From Pontibacter litorisediminis (GTDB lineage Bacteria > Bacteroidota > Bacteroidia > Cytophagales > Hymenobacteraceae), in the NCBI RefSeq assembly GCF_029360645.1, contig NZ_JARDUA010000006.1, positions 186,001 to 250,000 on the forward strand: a stretch of 64,000 nt of DNA. Direction: 5' to 3'. The notes beneath the pieces were generated by a model, which saw only the letters and a list, made by a program, of their open reading frames with translations, ran no database searches and had not been told where the DNA came from. The first letter of the stretch is position 1, and every line of letters starts with the position of its first letter. The position numbers were made by a program, and so were the translations under genes. Below are positions 9,132-19,100 of this stretch, piece by piece.

Positions 9132-9895
9132 ACAAGATCATCAAATACGTCCTCCTGGACATCATCAAAAGCAGGATCATCATTGCCTATACGCTGTTTC
9201 TGCTGCTGCTTTCCATTGGCCTGTTCAACCTGGGGGGCAGCCCCGACAAAGGTATACTCAGCCTGCTGAACCTGGTACTGCTGACGGTGCCGCTCATCAG
9301 CATCGTTTTCGCCACTACGCACTTCTACAACTCCTATGAATTCATGGAATTGCTGGTGGCACAGCCGATCAACCGTAAAAAGATATTCATGAGCGAGTAC
9401 CTGGGGGTGGCGCTCTCGCTTTCGGCAGCTTTCATAGTGGGCGTCGGTATCCCGGTGATCATCTTCAGCACGGGGCTTACAGGTTTATACTTACTGCTCA
9501 CAGGCGTATTCATCACCTTCATCTTCGTGGCCATGGCTTTTCTGGCTTCGGTTATCACCCGCGACAAGGCCAAGGGTATCGGTATAGCCCTGCTGCTGTG
9601 GTTTTACTTTGCCCTTATTTACGATGGCATTGTGCTGTTTATACTTTACGCCTTCAGCGATTATCCTTTGGAGTATGCCACTTTGGCCATGACTGCCCTT
9701 AACCCGATAGACCTGGGCAGGATCATCGTTTTGCTGAACCTGGACGTGTCGGCGCTGATGGGCTACACTGGGGCCTTGTACAAAAGCATTTTCGGGAGTG
9801 TGTGGGGAATCGCAGCTGCGTTTGGGTTGCTGTTGCTGTGGGCGCTTATACCGGTGCTAAGTTCTCGGCGTATCTTCTCCAGAAGGGATTTGTAG
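9128..9895 (+). CDS. nosY: NosY ABC transporter permease, copy 2
   Basis: Second NosY, 255 residues, same length as copy 1 and alignable without gaps over the whole protein. About six membrane spans are visible; the C-terminus again ends in RRDL. Identical DNA blocks with copy 1 include those encoding VAQPINRKKIF and LNLDVSALMGYTGA. It closes the second maturation set and is followed by a strong terminator at 9934. Confidence 0.92.
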   Translation: MNKIIKYVLLDIIKSRIIIAYTLFLLLLSIGLFNLGGSPDKGILSLLNLVLLTVPLISIVFATTHFYNSYEFMELLVAQPINRKKIFMSEYLGVALSLSAAFIVGVGIPVIIFSTGLTGLYLLLTGVFITFIFVAMAFLASVITRDKAKGIGIALLLWFYFALIYDGIVLFILYAFSDYPLEYATLAMTALNPIDLGRIIVLLNLDVSALMGYTGALYKSIFGSVWGIAAAFGLLLLWALIPVLSSRRIFSRRDL

Positions 9896-9933
9896 GGTAA
9901 CTGCCTGCCAGGGCAAGGTGCTTTCGAGTTGAA

Positions 9934-9966
9934 AGGTGTGGGGCCAGGCGACCCACACCTTTTTTA
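9934..9966 (+). terminator. Rho-independent terminator at the end of the nos locus
   Basis: AGGTGTGGG (9934-9942) pairs with CCCACACCT (9952-9960) with a 9-base loop and a run of six T residues. It marks the 3' end of the nos region. Confidence 0.88.
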
Positions 9967-10156
9967 TACTTGCATGGTGGAAACCGGTATTGCGGGAGCT
10001 TACCTGCTGATGTAAAAACACACTTTTTTAAGCTTTAAGTATAAAAATTACATCCTTTGTGGCCAGGTATCAGTATGTATGGGGTAGCAGTGATACCGCA
10101 CAAAGCTGCAGCTACAGTATGTAAAGAAGTGTTGCATCACCTAATCCCCTTCGCCT

Positions 10157-11977
10157 ATGGCCTCTACCGATATTACCCCCAGCGAGGTGCACCCCGTGCA
10201 TGAAGAGCACGAGCACCACGAGCAGAGTTTTATAGAGAAGTATATTTTCAGCCAGGATCACAAAGTTATTGCCAAGCAGTACCTGATCACGGGCATTTTC
10301 TGGGCCTTTATAGGTAGCTTTCTGTCGGTGCTGTTTCGTATGCAGCTGGGCTGGCCCGAGGCTACCTTTTCTTTCCTGGAGCCGATTTTGGGAGGCTGGA
10401 TTGAGAACGGGAAGCTGAACCCCGAGTTTTACCTGGCGCTGGTAACCATGCACGGCACTATCATGGTGTTCTTCGTGCTGACGGCGGGCCTTAGCGGTAC
10501 GTTCAGTAATTTCCTGATACCGCTGCAGATAGGGGCCCGCGACATGGCCTCCGGTTTTATGAACATGCTGTCGTACTGGCTCTTCTTCCTCTCCAGCGTG
10601 ATCATGTTCTGGTCGTTGTTCATAGACACCGGCCCCGCGGCCGGCGGCTGGACCGTGTACCCGCCGTTGAGTGTGCTGCCAGAAGCCATACAAGGCTCTG
10701 CTGCCGGGATGACGCTGTGGCTCGTTTCCATGGCCTTGTTCATTGCCTCCACACTTTTGGGGGGCATCAACTACATCACCACCGTTATCAACCTGCGTAC
10801 AAAAGGCATGTCGATGAGCAGGCTGCCGCTCACGGTGTGGGCACTCCTGCTGACGGCCATCGTAGGCCTGCTGTCGTTCCCGGTGCTTTTTTCTGCGGCC
10901 ATACTGCTGATTTTCGACCGTAGCTTTAACACTAGCTTCTTCCTGTCTGACATTTATATTGCGGGGCAAGCCCTGACCAACACCGGCGGTAGCCCTATAC
11001 TTTTCCAGCACCTGTTCTGGTTCCTGGGCCATCCGGAAGTATACATCGTGATTATGCCGGCCTTTGGCATTACCTCCGAGGTGATCGCCACCAACGCCCG
11101 AAAACCAATCTTTGGCTACCGCGCCATGATCGGCTCGCTGATGGGCATCTCGGTGCTGTCTATTGTGGTGTGGGCGCACCACATGTTCGTTTCAGGCATG
11201 AACCCCTTCCTGGGCTCGGTGTTCATGTTCCTGACGCTGATCATCGCGGTGCCGTCGGCGGTGAAGGTGTTTAACTGGCTGGCCACCCTGTGGCGGGGCA
11301 ACATACGGTTTACCACAGCCATGCTTTTTGCCATCGGCTTTGTCTCGATCTTTATCTCGGGAGGCTTAACGGGTATTATTCTGGGTAACTCAGCGCTGGA
11401 CATCCAGTTGCACGATACGTATTTTGTGGTGGCACACTTCCACATGGTGATGGGAGCGGCCGCCTTCTTTGGGATGTTCTGCGGGGTGTACCACTGGTTT
11501 CCGAAAATGTTCGGCCGCATGATGGACGAGAAACTGGGCTACGTCCATTTTTGGCTCACCTTCTTGTCGGTATACCTGGTGTTTTTGCCGATGCACTACG
11601 TGGGTATAGCTGGCTTCCCGAGGCGTTACTACAACTGGACGGGCTTCGAGACGTTTAACATCTTCACCGACCTGAACACCTTTATAAGCATAGCGGCTAT
11701 CTTTGGCTTTTTTGCGCAATTCGTCTTCCTATTCAACTTTCTGTACAGCATCTGGTGGGGGCGCAAGTCATCTCCAAACCCGTGGCACTCCAACACGCTG
11801 GAGTGGACGACGCCTGTGCTGCTAGGCCACGGTAACTGGCCAGGGCCGCTGCCAGTGGTATACCGATGGCCATACGACTACAGCAAGCCCGGTGCGCCGG
11901 AAGACTATATTCCACAGACAGTACCATACTCGAAAACAACATCCTCGAACCTGCCGTACGAGCGGGACTCGGATTAA
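10157..11977 (+). CDS. ctaD: aa3-type cytochrome c oxidase subunit I, without its partners
   Basis: Catalytic subunit of a type A heme-copper oxygen reductase, 606 residues, about 12 membrane spans. Diagnostic motifs are present: the CuB/cross-link motif GHPEVYI, the CuB histidine pair WAHHMF, and the haem histidines in HDTYFVVAHFHM. The N-terminus is histidine- and glutamate-rich (HEEHEHHEQ). No subunit II, III or haem A synthase gene lies next to it; it is flanked by the nos terminator and a convergent proline dehydrogenase gene. It is either assembled with subunits encoded elsewhere or part of a split operon. The product class is certain; the complex it joins is not visible. Confidence 0.94.
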   Translation: MASTDITPSEVHPVHEEHEHHEQSFIEKYIFSQDHKVIAKQYLITGIFWAFIGSFLSVLFRMQLGWPEATFSFLEPILGGWIENGKLNPEFYLALVTMHGTIMVFFVLTAGLSGTFSNFLIPLQIGARDMASGFMNMLSYWLFFLSSVIMFWSLFIDTGPAAGGWTVYPPLSVLPEAIQGSAAGMTLWLVSMALFIASTLLGGINYITTVINLRTKGMSMSRLPLTVWALLLTAIVGLLSFPVLFSAAILLIFDRSFNTSFFLSDIYIAGQALTNTGGSPILFQHLFWFLGHPEVYIVIMPAFGITSEVIATNARKPIFGYRAMIGSLMGISVLSIVVWAHHMFVSGMNPFLGSVFMFLTLIIAVPSAVKVFNWLATLWRGNIRFTTAMLFAIGFVSIFISGGLTGIILGNSALDIQLHDTYFVVAHFHMVMGAAAFFGMFCGVYHWFPKMFGRMMDEKLGYVHFWLTFLSVYLVFLPMHYVGIAGFPRRYYNWTGFETFNIFTDLNTFISIAAIFGFFAQFVFLFNFLYSIWWGRKSSPNPWHSNTLEWTTPVLLGHGNWPGPLPVVYRWPYDYSKPGAPEDYIPQTVPYSKTTSSNLPYERDSD

Positions 11978-11991
11978 GCAGGCTTTGATTC

Positions 11992-12040
11992 TAAAACAGG
12001 AGCGCCAAAGCATAACCCATACTTTGGCGCTCCTGTTTTA
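11992..12040. terminator. Bidirectional terminator between ctaD and proline dehydrogenase
   Basis: A perfect 19-bp stem (11992-12010 with 12022-12040) around an 11-base loop, starting in A-rich and ending in T-rich sequence on both strands. It lies in the convergent gap and can serve both genes. Confidence 0.9.
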
Positions 12041-12049
12041 CGTGCAGGC

Positions 12050-13249
12050 CTAAAGTTTGCGCCTGCGCATCTCCCTCTGTAGCAGCGCTAGTTCGCGGCC
12101 CATCTGCCCGGCAATAGAAGTGTTCTCCTCCGCTCTCCGGATAAGGTAGGGCACGGCGGTGGCCACCTCCCCGTAAGGCACGTACTTAGAGGCATTGTAG
12201 CCGGCGGCAGCCAGGTTATACGTTAGGTTATCACTCATGCCGTAGAGCTGCGAAAAGTGTATCCGCTTCTGGTGGTCTTTGATGCCATTCCGCCGGATGC
12301 ACTCCGTTAGGTATGTGATGCTTTGCTCATTATGGGTAGCGGCGCAGAGCTCCACGCGGTGCAGGTTCTCCAGGCAGATGTCAATGGCCTCGTTAAAGCT
12401 TTTGTCGGAGTCGGCTTTGCGGGTGAAGACGGGGCACGGGTAGCCCTGCAACTGCGCCCGGCGCTGCTCTTTCTCCAGGTAAGCTCCCCGCACAATCTTT
12501 ATACCCAGTATAGTGGACTCTTGCTCGAAGCGGCGCAGGCAGGCTTTCAGGTAGGCAACGCGGTCGGTGCGGTACATCTGCAGCGTATTAAAGACCACAG
12601 CCCGGTTTTTGTTATAGCGGCGCATCATTTCCTCGGCCAGCTCGTCCATCGGGTTTTGCATCCAGCTTTCTTCGGCATCAATGTATACTGTAATGTCTGC
12701 CCCGGCGGCTGCCCGGCACATTTGGTCAAGGCGCTCCTGCGTTTTGGCAAAGGCTTTCTCCTCCTCCGGGGTCAGTGGCTGCTTCAGGTGCAGCTTGCTG
12801 AAAATGCTGTTGTGCCCTATCCCCGTAAGCTTCACGCTGATATAGGAAAAGCCCTTGGTGTCGCGGGCCAGCCGGATGTTTTGCAGTACCTCATCCCGAA
12901 CGCCGTCAAACCCAGCCTCGGTGTGCTGTGCCTCAGCGGCGTAGTCCAGCACGGTTTGTACGCGCGATGCCGCCAGCTTTTGCACCACCTGTTGCGCCTC
13001 CTGCACGGTTTCGCCGCCGCAGAAGTGCTTGTAGATAGTGTTTCGGATCAGCCACTTAATGGGCAGGCCCAGCCGCAGGGCTGCCACAGTAGCCACGCCG
13101 CCGGCTTTTACCAGGGCCGGCTGGCCCATCATGCTGAAGAGCCAGTAGGCCAGCTTCATTTCTTTATCGGTTTTGTGGCAGAACGTTACCTGCAGGTTGT
13201 CCGGATCGAAGGGGCCGGCTATACGTTCGGAGGCATTAACTTGCTCCAT
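12050..13249 (-). CDS. Proline dehydrogenase
   Basis: FAD-dependent oxidation of proline to pyrroline-5-carboxylate, the first step of proline catabolism. The 399-residue monofunctional protein carries the TIM-barrel motifs of the family: KLTGIG near residue 140, YIDAEESW, KIVRGAYLEKE, ATHNEQS and the signature KYVPYGEV...PYLIRRAEENTS at the C-terminus. There is no fused aldehyde dehydrogenase domain, as usual for Bacteroidota. No pyrroline-5-carboxylate dehydrogenase gene is adjacent. Transcribed towards ctaD with a shared terminator. Confidence 0.92.
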   Translation of the reverse strand: MEQVNASERIAGPFDPDNLQVTFCHKTDKEMKLAYWLFSMMGQPALVKAGGVATVAALRLGLPIKWLIRNTIYKHFCGGETVQEAQQVVQKLAASRVQTVLDYAAEAQHTEAGFDGVRDEVLQNIRLARDTKGFSYISVKLTGIGHNSIFSKLHLKQPLTPEEEKAFAKTQERLDQMCRAAAGADITVYIDAEESWMQNPMDELAEEMMRRYNKNRAVVFNTLQMYRTDRVAYLKACLRRFEQESTILGIKIVRGAYLEKEQRRAQLQGYPCPVFTRKADSDKSFNEAIDICLENLHRVELCAATHNEQSITYLTECIRRNGIKDHQKRIHFSQLYGMSDNLTYNLAAAGYNASKYVPYGEVATAVPYLIRRAEENTSIAGQMGRELALLQREMRRRKL

Positions 13250-13519
13250 ATTCTTAAAGTTTAATTGTGTTGCTCAGGTTTTGTACCCCCTGTGTTCGGA
13301 ATTAGGGCGCCAGGGTTGTGGTTATCTCTGAAATAGGATGTTTCTTAGTTCTTTAACCTCTGGTAAGGTAGGCAAAGAAGCCGGCGCCGCGTATGAGGTC
13401 GGTCAGCAGCAGAAGTGACTTCTGTCATTGCATTTCCGGGTATCGCGGGCGGTAAGCGGGGAGTTTGGCAGGATACGCTTAGGGTGACTCAGATCATTTT
13501 ATGGGAGAGGAACTTACGG

Positions 13520-13527
13520 TAATTTTG
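13520..13527 (+). promoter_or_regulatory. Bacteroidota-type -7 promoter element
   Basis: TAATTTTG fits TAnnTTTG and lies 20 bases before the thioredoxin-like gene. A T-rich stretch about 20 bases upstream could be the -33 element. Further upstream, a perfect 15-base palindrome sits at 13410-13424. Confidence 0.6.
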
Positions 13528-13547
13528 TACAAACAAAAGAGAAGGAT

Positions 13548-14171
13548 ATGAACACGCCGGAAACAGCATTCCCCAAGCTGGTGAACCCCATGACCTACCA
13601 GCAGTTTAAGAACCTCAGCGATGAGCTGGTGGCACAGCATAGAACAAGCGGACCGGAGCAGAGCGAGCAGCGGGTAAATTTTACCAAGCTAAACCAGCAG
13701 CGCATGAAACGCGTGGAAAAACAGTTTGCGCTGCAGCCGGAGCTAAAGCAGCTGCTGGACCAAAACGAGCGCCGTTGGGTGTGGCTGGTGCTGGTAGAGG
13801 CATGGTGCGGGGATGGCGCGCAACTGCTGCCGGCCATTGCCGCGATGGCGGAGGAGTACACTAACATAGAACTCTCTGTTCTGCTGCGCGACGAGAACCC
13901 GGCCCTGATGGACACCTGCCTGACCAACGGCAGCCGCGCCATACCGAAACTGATCTGCCTGGATGCCGAGACAGGCGAACGTGTGTTTACCTGGGGCCCC
14001 CGCCCCGCTGGCATACAGCAGCAGGTAAAGCAATTGAAAGCAGAAAAGCCGGACATCAGCCATGAGGAACTGGTGCAGCAGGTGCAGTTGTGGTACGCAA
14101 AAGACCGGAGCCAATCGCTGCAGCAGGATTTTGTGCAGCTGCTACAGGAGGTGGTGAATCCGGTTGTGTAA
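13548..14171 (+). CDS. Thioredoxin-like family protein
   Basis: A 207-residue cytoplasmic protein with a thioredoxin fold core from about residue 75: VWLVLVEAWCGDGAQLLPAI, then the cis-proline region RAIPKLICL. The usual CxxC is reduced to a single cysteine (WCGD), a known subgroup of Bacteroidota thioredoxin-family proteins. No export signal is visible. The C-terminal 50 residues are helical and charged. The substrate is unknown. It follows a clear promoter element and stands alone. Confidence 0.75.
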   Translation: MNTPETAFPKLVNPMTYQQFKNLSDELVAQHRTSGPEQSEQRVNFTKLNQQRMKRVEKQFALQPELKQLLDQNERRWVWLVLVEAWCGDGAQLLPAIAAMAEEYTNIELSVLLRDENPALMDTCLTNGSRAIPKLICLDAETGERVFTWGPRPAGIQQQVKQLKAEKPDISHEELVQQVQLWYAKDRSQSLQQDFVQLLQEVVNPVV

Positions 14172-14274
14172 GAATTGTGGTGTGCTAGCGCTTGTTTCCG
14201 TAAACTTGTGTAAGCACTGAGCCGGCATTGCGTCCCGTTGGCTCAGCGCACGCGAAACCGTAGTATTATACTTT

Positions 14275-15600
14275 ATGCCTTTAGCCTCAGAAGCACAGAT
14301 AAATAGCTTTACCCGATGGCGGTTGCCACTGCTCTCGGCCCTGCTGAGCCTGCTGGTGATTGCGTTGCTGGGTTTGTTGCTGCGCTGGATGTTTGTAGCG
14401 CCGGTGGCAGGACTCAACTACAAGCACCTGCTGCACGCCCACTCGCATACCGCGCTGCTGGGCTGGCTGTACCCGGCGCTCTTTATCGCGTTGCTGCACG
14501 CCTACCTCCCGCCGGAGGTGCGTGACAGGAAAGTATACTTTTGGCAGTTCTGGCTGGCGCAGGCGGCGGTGCTGGGCATGCTGCTCAGTTTTCCGGTGCA
14601 GGGCTACGGGGCAGTTTCCATCTCCTTCTCCACAGCGCACATCCTCCTGAGCTACTGGTTTATACTTCGTTTCCTGAAAGATGCCAGGGCACAGGAGGTA
14701 AGCCAGGGGAAACATAGCCTTTCCTTCAGGTTTGTAAAGGGCGCCCTGTTTTTCCTGGGGCTCTCCTCGCTGGGGCCGTGGGCGATGGGGCCGATCATGG
14801 CGACCGGGCACAGCGGCAGCGAGCTGTACTACAATGCCATCTACTTTTACCTGCATTTTCTCTACAACGGCTGGTTTGCCTTTGCCGTGCTGGGGCTGCT
14901 GTTCTGGCTGCTCGAAAAGTACAGCATCCGCTTTAACCGTAAGTATGGCCTGTTGTTTTTCAGGATGATGTTCTGGGCCTGCCTGCCGGCGTACCTGCTC
15001 TCGGTGCTCTGGGTAAAGCCTGATACTGTGGTATACCTAGTGAGCGGTGCCGCTGCGCTGGCGCAGGTGCTGGCCTTGGCCCTCCTGATATGGCTGCTCT
15101 GGCCGGTACGGCGGCAGGTGCTGGCCTTGTTCAGCGGGTGGGGGAGAAGTATACTTGTGCTTGCCGCACTGGCGTTTATACTTAAAACGCTGATGCAGTT
15201 CTCCACGGCCTTTCCCTACATGGCCGACCTGGCGTACCAACTTCGCTTTTTTATCATCGGTTACCTGCACCTGGTGCTGATCGGGTTTGTGAGCTTTTTT
15301 ATACTTGCCTGGCTGGCACAGCAGGAGTGGGTGAGGCTGGAGTTACGCCTAAGCCGTTGGGGCCTGGGGCTGTTCATACTTGCCTTTACAGGCACGGAAG
15401 CCCTGCTCTTCGGGCAGGGGCTGCTTCTCTGGCTTGGGCTGGGTGCCATTCCCAACTATAACGGGTTACTTTTCGGGGTAAGTGTGCTGTTGCCGGTGGG
15501 CATTCTGCTTTTCTTTATCTCGCAGCTCCGGCACAGGCTTCCGCATCATCCCCAACCCCGTTACCGGCCCGGGCGCTCCAAAGCGGCCGCGCGAAACTGA
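14275..15600 (+). CDS. Polytopic membrane protein, heme-copper-oxidase-like
   Basis: A 441-residue protein with about 12 membrane spans and conserved-looking histidines in HLLHAHSHTALLGW near residue 45-58, HILLSYW, and LHFLYNGW. The layout resembles NnrS and cytochrome oxidase subunit I-like proteins that are annotated as uncharacterised in Bacteroidota. I cannot assign a reaction. It faces a truncated haemoglobin and stands near the nitric-oxide genes, and a comparable protein is encoded at 22164, so a haem-linked function in NO metabolism is possible but inferred. A 7-bp stem hairpin at 14217-14246 lies in its leader. Confidence 0.6.
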   Translation: MPLASEAQINSFTRWRLPLLSALLSLLVIALLGLLLRWMFVAPVAGLNYKHLLHAHSHTALLGWLYPALFIALLHAYLPPEVRDRKVYFWQFWLAQAAVLGMLLSFPVQGYGAVSISFSTAHILLSYWFILRFLKDARAQEVSQGKHSLSFRFVKGALFFLGLSSLGPWAMGPIMATGHSGSELYYNAIYFYLHFLYNGWFAFAVLGLLFWLLEKYSIRFNRKYGLLFFRMMFWACLPAYLLSVLWVKPDTVVYLVSGAAALAQVLALALLIWLLWPVRRQVLALFSGWGRSILVLAALAFILKTLMQFSTAFPYMADLAYQLRFFIIGYLHLVLIGFVSFFILAWLAQQEWVRLELRLSRWGLGLFILAFTGTEALLFGQGLLLWLGLGAIPNYNGLLFGVSVLLPVGILLFFISQLRHRLPHHPQPRYRPGRSKAAARN

Positions 15601-15603
15601 TTC

Positions 15604-15999
15604 TTACAGAATCGCTCTTCCACTGTTCCGCTTGTAGTACTCAATCTTTGAGGCGAACATGTCGGCCATTTTCTCTGCGCGCCACTTTGCCTCCGCGGCC
15701 TTTTCGCCGGTAAACAGTTCATCAACGGTCGTGAAAAAAAGCACCAGCCATCGCTCGAAGTGTTCTGCGCCAACCGGTAAGGTAATATGCTTGGCACCCG
15801 GCCTGCCCTGGTACGTGTACTCCTCCAGCAGCACGGTTTGCCAGAAACTGTACATGATATCGAGGTGGCGCGCCCAACGGTCCTGAATCCTTTCATCAAA
15901 CACCGGGCCCAGCAGCTCGTCTGCCCGCACGCGGGTGTAAAAGGTGTCCACCAGCAGCTTAACATCGTCAAGGGTGAGAATGTCCTGTTTTTGCGTCAT
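15604..15999 (-). CDS. Group III truncated haemoglobin
   Basis: A 131-residue globin of the 2-over-2 class. The family pattern is visible: DTFYTRVRADELLGPVF at the start, WQTVLLEEYTYQGRP in the middle, and HFERWLVLFFTTVDELF, with the proximal histidine in GAEHFERW. Such proteins bind O2 or NO and often accompany denitrification or NO detoxification genes. ATG at 15999 (MTQKQDIL) is chosen; the frame extends upstream but without globin character. It converges with the membrane protein at 14275, with only 3 bases between them. Confidence 0.88.
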   Translation of the reverse strand: MTQKQDILTLDDVKLLVDTFYTRVRADELLGPVFDERIQDRWARHLDIMYSFWQTVLLEEYTYQGRPGAKHITLPVGAEHFERWLVLFFTTVDELFTGEKAAEAKWRAEKMADMFASKIEYYKRNSGRAIL

Positions 16000-16148
16000 G
16001 TTGTAAAGTATAAAATTTTGTCCGGACCAGGAATTACAGAATCGTGCCATGGCCTATTTTGCCTAGGCCTGCTCCTCCTGAAACAGCCGGAGACGGTGTC
16101 TCTGTCATCCTGGTAACAAGCTCAGGCTTGATCCTGTTCATCCCTTTC

Positions 16149-16166
16149 CCCTGTAAATCCTGATCC
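16149..16166 (+). repeat. Dispersed intergenic repeat, solitary half
   Basis: The 18-mer CCCTGTAAATCCTGATCC occurs here, between the globin and ribonucleotide reductase genes, and again in the right arm of the structured element at 20724-20741. A degenerate partner, GATCCTGTTCATCC, sits just upstream at 16130-16143. It looks like a family of extragenic repeats. Confidence 0.65.
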
Positions 16167-16191
16167 GAACAGATAACTTTTGTGCCCTGTC

Positions 16192-19100
16192 CTAGCTACA
16201 GCCCAGGCTGTTGCCGCAGTTCAGGCATTTGTAACAAGTGCCGGAGCGGATGGTGATGTGGCCGCAGACGTTGCAGATCGGGGCGTCGCCCATCATGCTG
16301 GCGAGCACCTGCTGCGTTTGCTCCATCAGCACGGTGCGGCTCTGGGTTACTACCTTATAGCTCTTGCCATTGCTTAGGGTTGCCTCCACAGTTGCGGGGG
16401 CAGGTGACGCTACAGCCGTAGGTGCCTCAGGCTCCTGCTGTACATGCACCAGGTCGGTGCGGTTCAGGTACTCGTAGGCCAGCAGGCGGAACACGTAATC
16501 GAACACGGAGGTGGCAGACTTGATGTTAGGATGCTCCACGCGGCCCGCCGGCTCGAAGCGCGTAAAGGTAAAGCGGTTCACGAACTCCTCCAGCGGCACG
16601 CCATACTGCAGCCCCAGCGACACGGAAATGGCAAAGCAGTTGAGCATGGACCGGAACGAGGCCCCCTCTTTGTACATGTCAATAAAGAGCTCGCCCAGGG
16701 CGCCGTCGGCATACTCGCCGGTGCGGACGTACACGGTGTGGCCATCGATCTTCGCTTTCTGGGTGAAGCCGTTGCGCTTGTCGGGCAGCTTGCGGCGCTC
16801 TACCATGCGCACCAGCTCCTGCCGGAACACCTCGTTGGCCGAGTCGGCAAGTATGCTTTGGGCCGCCTTCAGCACCTGCTCGGCGTTATACTTCTCTTCT
16901 GCGGTGGCGACTTTTTCCGTCTCCTCCGGCTCGTCCTCTTCCTCGGTGCCGGTGCTCTTGGAGGAGAGCGGCTGCGAGAGCTTGCTGCCGTCGCGGTACA
17001 GTGAGCAGGCTTTCAGGCCCATCTCCCAGGACAGCTCGTAGCTATGCGCCACTTCCTCCACGCTCGTTTCGTTAGGCAGGTTGATCGTTTTGGAGATTGC
17101 CCCGGAAATGAACGACTGCACCGCCGCCATCATCCGGATGTGGCCCTCAGCCTTAATAAAGCGCTTGCCCTTGCTGCCGCAGCGGTTGGCGCAGTCGAAC
17201 ACCGGGTAGTGCGCTGGCTGTAAGTATGGTGCGCCCTCTACGGTCATGGTGCCGCACACGTAGGTATTGGCCTCCTCGATCTGCCTTGCCGTAAAACCCA
17301 GCGCCTGCAGCAGACTGAAACCCGGGGCCTGGTACTGTGCCGCAGTATAGCCCAGCCGCTCCAGGCATTCTTCTCCTAACGTATACACACTGAACAGGGA
17401 GGCCACATCATAAGCGGTTGGCAGTGCCGCCTCCAGCTGCGCGATCTCCTCCGGTAAAAATCCTTTTTCGAGCAGCGCCTCCGGATTGATATGCGGGGCG
17501 CCTGCAAACGTGATATGCCCCTTGGCGTAGTGCACGATCGCCCTGATCTCCTCCGGGGTATAACCCAGCCTCCTCAGCGCCGCCGGTATGGATTGGTTGA
17601 TGATCTTGAAATAGCCCCCGCCGGAGAGCTTTTTATACTTTACCAGCGCATAGTCGGGCTCCACGCCGGTCGTGTCGCAGTCCATGAGCAGGCCAATGGT
17701 GCCGGTAGGCGCGATAACCGTAGCCTGTGCGTTGCGGTAGCCATACTTTTTGCCCTGCTGCAGCGCTTTGTCCCAGGCTCGCTGTGCTGCTTTTAGCAGG
17801 TGCGGCGGGCACAGTTCCTGATCAAGCCCCACAGGTTTTATACTTAGTGCTTCATACTTGTCTGCTTCGTTGTAGGTGGCGTAGCGGTGGTTGCGGATCA
17901 CACGCAGCATGCTCTCCCGGTTCTGCTCGTACTTGGCGAAGGCGCCCAGGGAGGCTGCCATCTCGGCGGAGGTGCTGTAGGCGGTGCCTGTCATTAGCGA
18001 GGCGATGCCTGCGGCCACTGCGCGGGCTTCCGGGCTGTCGTACGGCAGGCCCTGTATCATGAGCAGCGCACCGAGGTTGGCATAACCCAGGCCGATGGTA
18101 CGATAGTCGTAAGAGCGCTGCGCCACGGTTTCGGATGGGAACTGCGCCATCAGCACCGAGATCTCCAACACCACGGTCCAGAGGCGGCAGGCGTGCTCAA
18201 AGGCCGCTATATCGAACTCCTGCCTCTCCTCGTCGAAAAAGCGCAGCAGGTTCAGCGAGGCCAGGTTGCAGGCCGTATCGTCGAGGAACATGTACTCGGA
18301 GCAGGGGTTGGAGCCTTTGATAGGGCCTTCGGCGGGGCAGGTGTGCCATTCATTAATCGTGGTATCGAACTGCACGCCCGGGTCGGCGCAGGCCCAGGCT
18401 GCCTCTGCCACCTGCTGCCACAGCTTGCGGGCAGGTATGCTTTTAAGGATGCTGCCGTCGGTGCGGGCAGTCAGGTGCCAGTCCTGGTTCTGGCGCAGCG
18501 CCTCAAAGAAGCTGTTGGGTACGCGCACCGAGTTGTTGGAGTTCTGGCCAGATACGGTCGCGTAAGCCTCGCCTTCATAGTCGGAGGAGTAGCCGGCGGC
18601 GATCAGGGCCGCTACCTTTCTTTCCTCGTCCTTTTTCCAGTTGATGAACGCCTCAATCTCGGGGTGATCCAGGTCCAGGCTGACCATTTTAGCGGCCCGG
18701 CGCGTGGTGCCACCGGATTTAATGGCCCCGGCCGCACGGTCGCCCACCTTCAGGAAAGACATCAGGCCGGAGGAGGTGCCGCCGCCGGAAAGCGGCTCGT
18801 TTTTGCCCCGGATGGTGGAGTAGTTGGTGCCCACGCCCGAGCCATATTTAAAAATACGCGCCTCCTGCACCAGCAGGTCCATGATGCCCCCTTTCTTGGC
18901 CAAATCATCCTTCACTGAAAGTATAAAGCAGGCATGCGGCTGCGGGCGCTCAAAAGCAGAGTCCGACTCGCGCAACTCGCCCGTGTCCGGATCCACATAA
19001 AAATGCCCCTGCGATGTGCCCTTGATGCCATAGGAGGCGTGTAGGCCTGTGTTAAACCACTGCGGGGAATTCGGCGCGGCATACTGGCCCAGCAGCATGT

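Noticed and set aside
9967-10156. FNR/Crp-type box before ctaD or the nos genes
   Set aside because: No TTGAT-N4-ATCAA or TGTGA-N6-TCACA pattern was found by eye in the intergenic regions of the nos and ctaD loci.
10112-11182. Long open frame on the minus strand, 356 codons, opposite ctaD
   Set aside because: Its sequence is rich in H, Q, R and G without domains, as expected from the reverse of a GC-biased gene; ctaD is certain on the other strand.
12323-13264. Open frame of 313 codons on the plus strand opposite proline dehydrogenase
   Set aside because: No domain or plausible start; the minus-strand gene has all family motifs.
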